A stretch of DNA of 42,758 nucleotides from an uncultured bacterium. Lineage in GTDB: Bacteria; Pseudomonadota; Gammaproteobacteria; Burkholderiales; Burkholderiaceae_E. Shown here one piece after another: positions 1-6,642 of this stretch (position 1 is its first letter; each line of letters begins with the position of its first letter). Location of the stretch: positions 1-42,758 of the forward strand of contig CAIVPX010000174.1 of the NCBI GenBank assembly GCA_903907905.1, written 5' to 3'. The translations under genes were made by a program, and so were the position numbers. The notes below the pieces were generated by a model. That model worked only from the letters and a program-made list of their open reading frames with translations, searched no databases and was not told the DNA's origin.

Positions 1-644
1 AAGCCCGGTGCCGAGTCGACGTTGACATTGAATTCGCCGCGCTCGAAGCCGAGCCGGGCCGGGCCGCGGTCGACGCCCCAGACAGGGCGCACACGCAGGC
101 CGAGCAGGTGCAGGCTCATGACCACGCGAAGGTCGGAAGAGGTGAAGCTCGAGCCGCCATAGATGAGCTGGCGGTCGCCGATCTTGACGACGTCGGCCGG
201 CGCCTTGATGCCGAGCGAGGGCGAGCCGTAGACCAGCGCCCCCTGCGGTGACATGAGGATGGTTCGCCAGCTCGGCAGGTCGAACTTGACGCGCTCGTCC
301 TTCAGCGCATAGTTGACGACCGTGGAGGCCGACACGGAAATGACCGACAGGCCATCGGGCCGGGCCTGCTGCTGAAACTGATTGGCGCCCGTGATGGTGC
401 CAGCCCCCGGGATCGTGCGCACCTGGACGCGGGGCTTGCCAGGCAGGTTGGCGGCCAGATGTGGCGCCAGCGTGCGGGCATAAATGTCGTTGCCGCTGCC
501 CGCGCCGCCGGGCGCGTAGAGCTCCACCGTCTTTCCGGCGAAGTCGGGGCTCTGTGCCCGGGCCGAACCGGCGCCCCAGCCCGCCAGGAGCGACACGCCC
601 GCCTGATTGAAGGCGCGGCGTCCGGTGGATGGTTTCATGGCCAT
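1..644 (-). CDS. Bug/TctC-family periplasmic solute receptor (3' part missing)
   Basis: Extracytoplasmic receptor of the tripartite tricarboxylate transporter (TctC/Bug) family, which captures small carboxylates or related solutes in the periplasm. About 214 residues are visible; the C-terminus lies beyond the left edge. The N-terminus has a twin-arginine-like signal (TGRRAF near residues 7-12) and a cleavage site after ARAQ. The family start VELYAPGGAGSGND and the segment IPGAGTITGANQFQ follow, in the order usual for this fold. I chose the ATG at 644 because GGAG lies 7 bases upstream; a second in-frame ATG at 638 is possible. It is the last visible gene of the minus-strand cluster, 39 bases after the RraA-like gene. 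No TctA/TctB membrane partner is present, as is common for Bug receptors. Family call is firm, ligand unknown. Confidence 0.85.
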   Translation of the reverse strand, partial: MAMKPSTGRRAFNQAGVSLLAGWGAGSARAQSPDFAGKTVELYAPGGAGSGNDIYARTLAPHLAANLPGKPRVQVRTIPGAGTITGANQFQQQARPDGLSVISVSASTVVNYALKDERVKFDLPSWRTILMSPQGALVYGSPSLGIKAPADVVKIGDRQLIYGGSSFTSSDLRVVMSLHLLGLRVRPVWGVDRGPARLGFERGEFNVNVDSAPG

Positions 645-683
645 GAAGATTCTCCGTCTGGGGGGCTGCGGGTGAAGGGCGTC

Positions 684-1283
684 TCAGATGTCATAGGCTT
701 CGCCGGCACGCAATCGTTCCTCGCGTGCCTGTTCCTTGCGGAACTTGTCGAGGGCGGCTTCCCGGACCGATTGAAGCCGATCCAGGGCGATGACGACCAC
801 GCCATCGCCATCGGCCACCAGCCAGTCGCCGGGGTTGACCACGGTACCGCCCACGGCAATCGGCGCCTGCAACCAGCCCGGGTGATGACGCACGCCGCCA
901 CGTACCGATGTGCCCTGGCAGAACACCGGGAAGCGCATGGCGCGGATCTGGTCCGAGTCGCGGGTGCAGCCGTTGGTGACGACCCCGGCGATGCCTCGGC
1001 GTTGGGCCGCAATGCTGGCGCCACCGCCCCAGGTGGTGACACCGGGTTGACCGCCGCCGTCAATCACCAGCACCGATCCGGCCGGCGCCAGATCCACTGC
1101 CTTGCGCATGGCACTGAGGTCGTTCGGCCAGCAACGGACGGTGAAGGCAGGGCCCGCCAGTCGCGCGCCCTCGAACAGTGCTCGGATATCCGGGCTCATA
1201 TCGCCGCATTTGCCGTTGCTCTCGTAAACGGTCGATGCCGGCAGCGTGAGGAAGTCGTGCAGCAGATTCGGGTCTGCGCTCAT
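684..1283 (-). CDS. RraA-like / HMG-CHA aldolase family protein
   Basis: A 199-residue member of the RraA fold family, which includes 4-hydroxy-4-methyl-2-oxoglutarate / 4-carboxy-4-hydroxy-2-oxoadipate aldolases, oxaloacetate decarboxylases and the RNase E inhibitor RraA. The family signature DG-x-x-RD appears as TNGCTRD (residues 103-109), so Arg108 and the metal-binding Asp109 are kept while the usual first Asp is Asn104. The upstream glycine-rich stretch VIDGGG is also recognisable. The start ATG overlaps the stop of the small aconitase-like subunit by 4 bases (ATGA), which implies translational coupling and a shared pathway. In catabolic operons such proteins usually cleave a tertiary hydroxy-oxo-acid to pyruvate or another 2-oxoacid; that role is inferred here. 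An RNase E inhibitor role is unlikely given the neighbours. Confidence 0.8.
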   Translation of the reverse strand: MSADPNLLHDFLTLPASTVYESNGKCGDMSPDIRALFEGARLAGPAFTVRCWPNDLSAMRKAVDLAPAGSVLVIDGGGQPGVTTWGGGASIAAQRRGIAGVVTNGCTRDSDQIRAMRFPVFCQGTSVRGGVRHHPGWLQAPIAVGGTVVNPGDWLVADGDGVVVIALDRLQSVREAALDKFRKEQAREERLRAGEAYDI

Positions 1284-1831
1284 GCCCGGGTCTCCGCGGG
1301 CTCGCCCAACTCGGGATGCTCCTTGAGCCAGTGGAGCAGGGCACCTTTGAGACCGCCCTGCTCGATGGTGTTTCGAACGAAGGGATCGAGCGCGCGGAAG
1401 CTCAGTTCACGACCTGTGGCGAGATGGATGACCTGACCGCTGCTGAAGTCGACCTCGATCTCATCGCCTTCGCTGACAAGGTCGCGCAAACCCCGGCAGG
1501 GCTGCAGGCAGGGCAGGCCGAGGTTCATCATTGCCCTGGCCACAGGCACGGGAACCGACTCGGCCAGCACCCGAAGGCCGAAGGCCTGCATGGCCAGAAA
1601 TCCCGAGATGTGGGGCTTGCCGCAGCCGAAGTTTCGACCGGCCACGACGAAGTCGCCCGGTTTCATCCGCGAGATGAGCGTGGTGTCGTGGTTCTCGAAG
1701 AGGTGAGGAATGAGCTCGGCGGGGTCGGTGCTTCGCGACTGCACCATCTGCTGGGTGATCACGCCGCCGTCATGCGGAAAGTTGTCGCCGAGCAGATGAG
1801 CCCGGCCGCGCGTGCGCCATTGAAATGCCAT
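1280..1831 (-). CDS. Aconitase/3-isopropylmalate dehydratase-like small subunit
   Basis: Swivelling-domain subunit of the aconitase superfamily (LeuD-like, 183 residues, near the usual length for bacterial small subunits). The hallmark GRNFGCG lies at residues 65-71. The residues that normally follow, SSRE with the catalytic Ser and Arg, are replaced by KPHI. This suggests an altered substrate or chemistry, not leucine biosynthesis. I chose the ATG at 1831 because GGGAG stands about 10 bases upstream; an in-frame TTG at 1855 would add eight residues. It lies 27 bases after the large-subunit stop and overlaps the aldolase gene by 4 bases, so the three are probably made together. Best described as a hydro-lyase of unknown substrate; leuD itself is unlikely because leuB and leuA are absent. 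Confidence 0.8.
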   Translation of the reverse strand: MAFQWRTRGRAHLLGDNFPHDGGVITQQMVQSRSTDPAELIPHLFENHDTTLISRMKPGDFVVAGRNFGCGKPHISGFLAMQAFGLRVLAESVPVPVARAMMNLGLPCLQPCRGLRDLVSEGDEIEVDFSSGQVIHLATGRELSFRALDPFVRNTIEQGGLKGALLHWLKEHPELGEPAETRA

Positions 1832-1858
1832 GAGCGAGGTCTCCCGGTTGCGCAAGGC

Positions 1859-3172
1859 TCAGTGGAAGCGGGCGAGTTCGCTCGCGTACTGCCTGGGATC
1901 GCAGAGCGCCCCCTCGATGGCCGAGGCGGCGACCGTGAGCGGGCTGCCGAGATAGGCCTGGGCGCTGGGGTCGCCCATCCGGCCTGCGGTATTGGTGGCT
2001 GCGGTTGAAATGGACACCTCGCCCGCGGCAAGCAGGCCGGATCGCCCACCCGCGCAGGGCCCGCAGCCCGGTGGCAGCAGCGTGGCGCCCGCGTCCATGA
2101 AGATCTGCATCAGCCCCTCGTCGGCGAGTTGCCGCGCGATTCGCGTGGTGCCGGGCACCACGACCATGCGCACGCCCGGCGCGAGCGTGCGGTGGCGAAG
2201 GAGCAGGGCCGCGCTGGCCATGTCTTCGTACATCGATGAGCCGCAGGAACCGAGGTAGGCGTGATCGATCGGGCGCCCCACCACCTCGTCGATGGGTGCG
2301 GCGCGGTCGGGCGAGCCGGGGAGTGCCACCTGCGGGACCAGTTCGGACAGTTGCAGATCGAGCCGGGCCTCGTAGTGAGCCGCTTCGTCGCCCCGCAGCG
2401 CTTGGCAGTCGGGCGCAGCGCGGCCATCGAAGTGCATGGGCGGAAACAGCACGTGGGCTGCACCGATCTCGGTGAGCGTGTTGCACAGCCCCACCCGGGA
2501 GGCGACGGTCATCTGTTCGGCCCCGTCACCGCAGAATTCGAAGACGCGACTGTCGTACTCGATGCCCGCCTGGTCCGAGGTGAGCGAGTGACCCAGTCGA
2601 AAGCCGAGGTCACGCGCATGACTGCCCGGCTGAAACTGCCCGCGCAGGTTCACCCTGACCGATTGCGGTACCTCGAAGAGCAGCCGGCCGGTGGCGAGCA
2701 CCACCGTGGTTTCATTGCCCGAGGCCAGCGCGTAGGCGCCCAGGGCACCGAAGGTGCTGCAGTGCATGTCGTAGGCGATGACGAAGGCGCCCGGCACCAC
2801 CATGCCGTTTTCCATCGGAAAGAGGTGGCCATGGCCGTTCTGGCCGACGTCGGAGAAATGCCCCACCTGCCAGGCCTGCGCGATCGCGCGGTTGGCCCGG
2901 GCCTTTTCGGCCACTCGGGGCGACACGTAGATGACATCGTGATCGGTCACCAGCGCCACGCGCTCGGGGTGCGTGATGCGACGGTAGCCCAGGGCCGACA
3001 GCTCCTTGTGGGCGGTCTGCACATAGCCGTCGTGCACGATGACCCAGCGCGGATCGGGTTGCACCTGATCGCCCGCGCGGCAGACGCGATCGCCCACCGC
3101 CCGGGAGATGAGCTTTTCGGCCATGGTCAGCGGCGGAGCCCCTGCCCGGTCGTGATTGGTATCGGCGGTCAT
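1859..3172 (-). CDS. Aconitase/3-isopropylmalate dehydratase-like large subunit
   Basis: Large [4Fe-4S] subunit of the aconitase superfamily (LeuC/homoaconitase-like, 437 residues). Three cluster cysteines can be assigned: Cys310 in GSCGSS, and Cys370 and Cys373 in GCGPCAG. The C-terminal GRMGDPSAQAYLGSP matches the usual GRMG...AYLASP segment. The loop after the first cysteine is normally TNGR but here reads GSSM, so a conserved substrate-contacting loop is changed in parallel with the small subunit. The ATG at 3172 follows AGGGGAA at good spacing; an in-frame TTG at 3196 is a weaker alternative. The enzyme probably isomerises or dehydrates a hydroxy-dicarboxylate or related acid. Neighbours are the B12-binding protein upstream and the small subunit downstream. 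Superfamily certain, substrate unknown. Confidence 0.85.
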   Translation of the reverse strand: MTADTNHDRAGAPPLTMAEKLISRAVGDRVCRAGDQVQPDPRWVIVHDGYVQTAHKELSALGYRRITHPERVALVTDHDVIYVSPRVAEKARANRAIAQAWQVGHFSDVGQNGHGHLFPMENGMVVPGAFVIAYDMHCSTFGALGAYALASGNETTVVLATGRLLFEVPQSVRVNLRGQFQPGSHARDLGFRLGHSLTSDQAGIEYDSRVFEFCGDGAEQMTVASRVGLCNTLTEIGAAHVLFPPMHFDGRAAPDCQALRGDEAAHYEARLDLQLSELVPQVALPGSPDRAAPIDEVVGRPIDHAYLGSCGSSMYEDMASAALLLRHRTLAPGVRMVVVPGTTRIARQLADEGLMQIFMDAGATLLPPGCGPCAGGRSGLLAAGEVSISTAATNTAGRMGDPSAQAYLGSPLTVAASAIEGALCDPRQYASELARFH

Positions 3173-3280
3173 TCGGTTCCCCTGCACATCACGCAAGCGC
3201 CCCGGATTCTGCTGAGATTCCCTGACGGGAACAAGGGAACGCAGTCTCGTTATTTGGGGGACGAGCCGTTGCGCGCCTGG

Positions 3281-4036
3281 TCAAGCGCCGCGCGCACGCC
3301 GCGTGTCGCGCTGTCTGACGAGTTCGATGGCGGTGGCTTGCGCCTGGCTGGCGCTGGTGGCGCAAAAATCGGCATTGACCTCGTCGGCCAGTTGCGGACG
3401 CAGGAAGGCCTGGGTGCCGCCCACCATGACGATGAGATCGGGGTTGCGAGACACCGCGCGGCAGCGCGAAATGACCCGGTGCACCGACAGCAGGTCGTGG
3501 TCGACCGAGAGGGTGACGCCCAGCACGTCGATGGATTCAACCTGCAACTGATCGGCGATTCGCTCGAACTTCACGGCGGGCCCGGCCATGACGGCCCAGC
3601 CGTGCCAGCTGAAGATTTCCGCGACGATGTAGGAGCCCAGCGTGTGCTGGCTGTTGGCGGGCCGCGAGAGCAGGACCTTGTAGGGATTGCTCGCCCGGGT
3701 CGCGCTGCGCAGACGCTCGTCGGCCACATCGAAGACCAATTCCTCCAGCCGGGCGATGCCGGCTGCGACCGTGAAGGGCCCGATCTGATCGCTGGCACAC
3801 CACTCGCCCAGGACCATGGCCGCGCCCGTGACCGCTTCGACCAGAAACTGCTCGGCATCCTGGCAACGGCGCATCAGGGCGTCGGACGAGTGGGAAAAGG
3901 GCACATCACCCTGGCCGATGGCGGCGGCCGCCAGTTGCCGGATCATGTCCTGCGGCACGCCGGGGTGAACACGCTGCGCGTCAAGTGCCTGCACATAGGT
4001 GGCGGGCAGCGCAAAGTTGAGCAGAGCCTTGCTCAT
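3281..4036 (-). CDS. Stand-alone cobalamin (B12)-binding domain protein
   Basis: A 251-residue protein with a helical N-terminal half and a C-terminal Rossmann-like B12-binding domain. The canonical DxHxxG motif is present as SQHTLG (129-134): the cobalt-ligating His131 and Gly134 are kept but the Asp is Ser129. A later MVGG (204-207) matches the usual GG turn that holds the nucleotide tail. There is no methyltransferase, mutase or HTH domain in the chain and no partner mutase next door. Proteins of this build include corrinoid carriers and AerR/PpaA-type sensors; which applies is not decidable here. I chose the ATG at 4036; an in-frame GTG at 4075 would add 13 residues. It lies 108 bases before the aconitase-like large subunit and 180 bases after the DSD1-like gene. 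Confidence 0.75.
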   Translation of the reverse strand: MSKALLNFALPATYVQALDAQRVHPGVPQDMIRQLAAAAIGQGDVPFSHSSDALMRRCQDAEQFLVEAVTGAAMVLGEWCASDQIGPFTVAAGIARLEELVFDVADERLRSATRASNPYKVLLSRPANSQHTLGSYIVAEIFSWHGWAVMAGPAVKFERIADQLQVESIDVLGVTLSVDHDLLSVHRVISRCRAVSRNPDLIVMVGGTQAFLRPQLADEVNADFCATSASQAQATAIELVRQRDTRRARGA

Positions 4037-4216
4037 GGGATGTGTCACACCTTTCGAACCTGGCGACAAGGGCACAGCACGTCGTGTCCAGGTAGGTTGA
4101 CACTCTAAACTGTAAGCCTGTACTAACGCAAGCGGGTTTCTGCCGTTTTCGCCACCTGGCGACCGCCGGGCGTTGAGGGGCGACCGCTGGCCGATGCCGG
4201 GTGTAGCGGGGGGCGG

Positions 4217-5353
4217 CTACCAGCCGTTGAAGCGCGGCCAGGACGCCGAGGGCTCGCCCGCTCGCAAGACGGCGTAGGCCTCGTGCTGCGCGCCGGTGGC
4301 GCAGGCGTGATTGGGCAGCACACGGAGGCGGCTGCCGATCGGAAAGCGCTTGGCGACATCGCCGACTGGCGACTGCCCGTCCCGCAGGGATACGATGCCG
4401 TGCTCCTGATTGGCCTGCGACAGGGTCCAACCGGTGAGTAACTGGCCCTGCTCATCACAAACCAGACCGTAGCCCTGATCGACCGCCTGTTTGTGTGTTC
4501 CCCGATCGCGGCTGAGTGCCATCCACCCGGCATCGACGATCACCCAGCCCCGCTCGATCTGATGGCCGATGACGGTACAGAGTACCGAGAGGGCGATGTC
4601 CTCGGGGGTGCACACGCCTACGCCGGCCATGACGAGGTCAAAAAATACATAGACCCCGGCGCGGACCTCGGTGACGCCCTCGAGGCGCTCGGCCGACAGT
4701 GCCGTGGGCGTGGAGCCGACGCTCACCACCGGGCAGGCAAGCCCAGCGGCGCGCAGGCGTTCGGCCGCGCGCACGGTGAGCGCGCGCTCCTGCTCGGCCA
4801 GTTGTGCAAGCGCCTGCGGGGTGTTGAGATCGTAGGAACTGCCCGCGTGAGTCATGACGCCGTGCAAGGCACCCACGGCGCCCAGCGTCTGGCCGATCTG
4901 CAGCAGCAGCGGGGCGTCGGGGTGAACGCCCGCGCGATGGCCGTCGCAGTCGATCTCGATGAGTACCGACAGCGGCCGACCGTGGTGCCGTACGGCGGCG
5001 GCCACCGCTTCGGCAGCTGCCAGCGAGTCGACGACAATTTGAATCCGGCAGCCGCGCTGCTGCAGCGCCATGACCTCGGCCAGGCGGTGAGGCGCGATGC
5101 CGACCGCATACAGAATGTCCTCGAAGCCTGCCTCAAAAAAGGTCACGGCCTCCTTGAGGGTGGAGACGGTAATCCCGGTCGCGCCTGCGTGCTGCTGGGC
5201 GCGCGCCACCTCCACGCACTTCGATGTCTTGACATGCGGGCGAAAGACGACCCCCAGCTGCCGCATGCGCGCGGCCATACGCTCGATGTTGTGCTGCATC
5301 CGGTCGGCGTCGAGCAGCAGCGCTGGGGTGGGCAGGTCGGACAGGGCGCTCAT
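4217..5353 (-). CDS. DSD1-family PLP enzyme (D-serine dehydratase / D-threonine or 3-hydroxy-D-aspartate aldolase type)
   Basis: A 378-residue fold-type III PLP enzyme with an alanine-racemase-like N-terminal barrel. RPHVKTSK near residues 38-45 carries the PLP-binding lysine, and NHAC near the C-terminus gives the His and Cys zinc ligands typical of eukaryotic-type D-serine dehydratase and of low-specificity D-threonine / 3-hydroxy-D-aspartate aldolases. Both signatures are intact, so an active metal-dependent D-hydroxy-amino-acid lyase or dehydratase is expected. The product would be an oxo acid or glycine plus glyoxylate/aldehyde, depending on the member. It starts 40 bases after the LivK-type gene, consistent with co-transcription, and is the only amino-acid-active enzyme in cluster A. 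Confidence 0.85.
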   Translation of the reverse strand: MSALSDLPTPALLLDADRMQHNIERMAARMRQLGVVFRPHVKTSKCVEVARAQQHAGATGITVSTLKEAVTFFEAGFEDILYAVGIAPHRLAEVMALQQRGCRIQIVVDSLAAAEAVAAAVRHHGRPLSVLIEIDCDGHRAGVHPDAPLLLQIGQTLGAVGALHGVMTHAGSSYDLNTPQALAQLAEQERALTVRAAERLRAAGLACPVVSVGSTPTALSAERLEGVTEVRAGVYVFFDLVMAGVGVCTPEDIALSVLCTVIGHQIERGWVIVDAGWMALSRDRGTHKQAVDQGYGLVCDEQGQLLTGWTLSQANQEHGIVSLRDGQSPVGDVAKRFPIGSRLRVLPNHACATGAQHEAYAVLRAGEPSASWPRFNGW

Positions 5354-5393
5354 GGGCGCGCGACCGGGCGCTTGCGCGCCATATGTCGGACGC

Positions 5394-6599
5394 TTATTTG
5401 CGAACCAGGCTGCATTCGCTGTCCTTCAGGGGAATGGCGGTGTCGTTGGCGCTGACCGTGCGCACCAGTTTGAAGTAATCCCACGGAGCCTTGGACTCTT
5501 CGGGAGCCTTGACTTCCATGAGCGCAAACTCGCGCATGACTCGGCCGTCCTCGCGAATGCTGCCGTTTCGCGTGAAGAAATCATTGATGGGCATCTTACG
5601 CATCTGCTCAACCACCTGCGGACCATTATCGGTTCCGGCGGCCTTCACAGCATTGAGGTAATGCATGACCGCACCGTAGACGCCCGCCTGGATATGGTTG
5701 GGCATCTTCTTTTCCTTTTCGAAGTAACGGCGGGACCACTGCCGGGTCTGCTCGGTGGCGTCCCAGTAAAAGGGGGTCACGAACTGAACGCCCTGGGCCG
5801 TCTTGAGGCCGAGCGAGTGCACATCGTTGATGGTGACGCTCAGACCCGCGAGCTTCACGCCCTTGCCGGCGATGCCGAACTCGCCGGCCTGCTTGATGGC
5901 ATTGGTGAAGTCGCTGCCCGCGTTGGCCAGCGCGATCACCTTGGGCTTGGCGGCGGCCGCCTGGACCAGGAAGGAGGCGAAATCGGCGCTGTTGAGCGGG
6001 TGCCTGACTGATCCGACGACCTTGCCGCCCGACTCCTCGACGAACCGGCTGACATCGCGCTGGAGCGCCTGGCCAAAGCCATTGTCCTGCGTGAGAAAGT
6101 ACCAAGCATCGCCCCCAGCCTGCACGATGCCGCGGGCCGTGCCCGCTGCGAGGGCGTAGGTGTCGTAGGTCCAATGCACCGACATGGGCGAGCAGGCCTT
6201 GCCGGTGAGGTCGGACGAGGCCGCGCCGGAAATGAGGAAGGGTGTCTTCAGGTTGCGGGTGATTTCCTGAACTGCGAACGCCACCGAGGAGGTGGGCACG
6301 TCGATGATGACCTTGACCTGCTCGGACTCGATCCAGCGCCGGGCAATGGTGGAGCCAACGTCGGGCTTGTTCTGATGATCGGCCGTCACGATTTCGATGC
6401 GACGGTTGAGCACCCGGCCGCCGAAGTCTTCAACCGCCATCTGCGCGGCGGTGACCGACCCGGTGCCAGTCAGGTCGGCATAAATGGACGACTTGTCGTT
6501 GAGTACGCCCAGCCGGAGTGTTTCCTGGGCCTGAGCGGGTGAGAGCGCCAGCCAGAGGGCGCTCGCGAGAATGAGTCGGTGGGGTCGAAAACGTGTCAT
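5394..6599 (-). CDS. Branched-chain-amino-acid-type ABC transporter substrate-binding protein (LivK family, orphan)
   Basis: Periplasmic binding protein of the LivJ/LivK family (401 residues). A Sec signal peptide ends in SPAQAQ near residue 25, followed by the typical first strand LRLGVLND and by ADHQNKPDVG and YDTYALAAGT segments seen in aromatic-, amide- and amino-acid-binding members. No LivH, LivM, LivG or LivF gene is in the window, so it must dock on a transporter encoded elsewhere. The position directly after the hydantoinase subunits suggests it captures their substrate or a precursor. The start ATG at 6599 begins a good signal peptide. Family certain, ligand unknown. Confidence 0.88.
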   Translation of the reverse strand: MTRFRPHRLILASALWLALSPAQAQETLRLGVLNDKSSIYADLTGTGSVTAAQMAVEDFGGRVLNRRIEIVTADHQNKPDVGSTIARRWIESEQVKVIIDVPTSSVAFAVQEITRNLKTPFLISGAASSDLTGKACSPMSVHWTYDTYALAAGTARGIVQAGGDAWYFLTQDNGFGQALQRDVSRFVEESGGKVVGSVRHPLNSADFASFLVQAAAAKPKVIALANAGSDFTNAIKQAGEFGIAGKGVKLAGLSVTINDVHSLGLKTAQGVQFVTPFYWDATEQTRQWSRRYFEKEKKMPNHIQAGVYGAVMHYLNAVKAAGTDNGPQVVEQMRKMPINDFFTRNGSIREDGRVMREFALMEVKAPEESKAPWDYFKLVRTVSANDTAIPLKDSECSLVRK

Positions 6600-6642
6600 G
6601 CGGGGTCTCCTGGGTGAATCGTTTTTGTTGGCGATCGGGTGT

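Noticed and set aside
1280-3172. Assignment of the pair as leuC/leuD for leucine biosynthesis
   Set aside because: Signature residues differ in both subunits and no leuA or leuB is adjacent; the neighbours are catabolic.
2261-4108. Long 615-codon plus-strand opening opposite the aconitase-like and B12 genes
   Set aside because: It is antisense to three well-supported genes, its protein has no recognisable domain and it has the biased composition of a high-GC shadow frame.
4158-4187. Direct repeat GGCGACCGC at 21-base spacing downstream of the DSD1-like gene
   Set aside because: Short and GC-rich, expected by chance at this base composition, and not next to promoter boxes.
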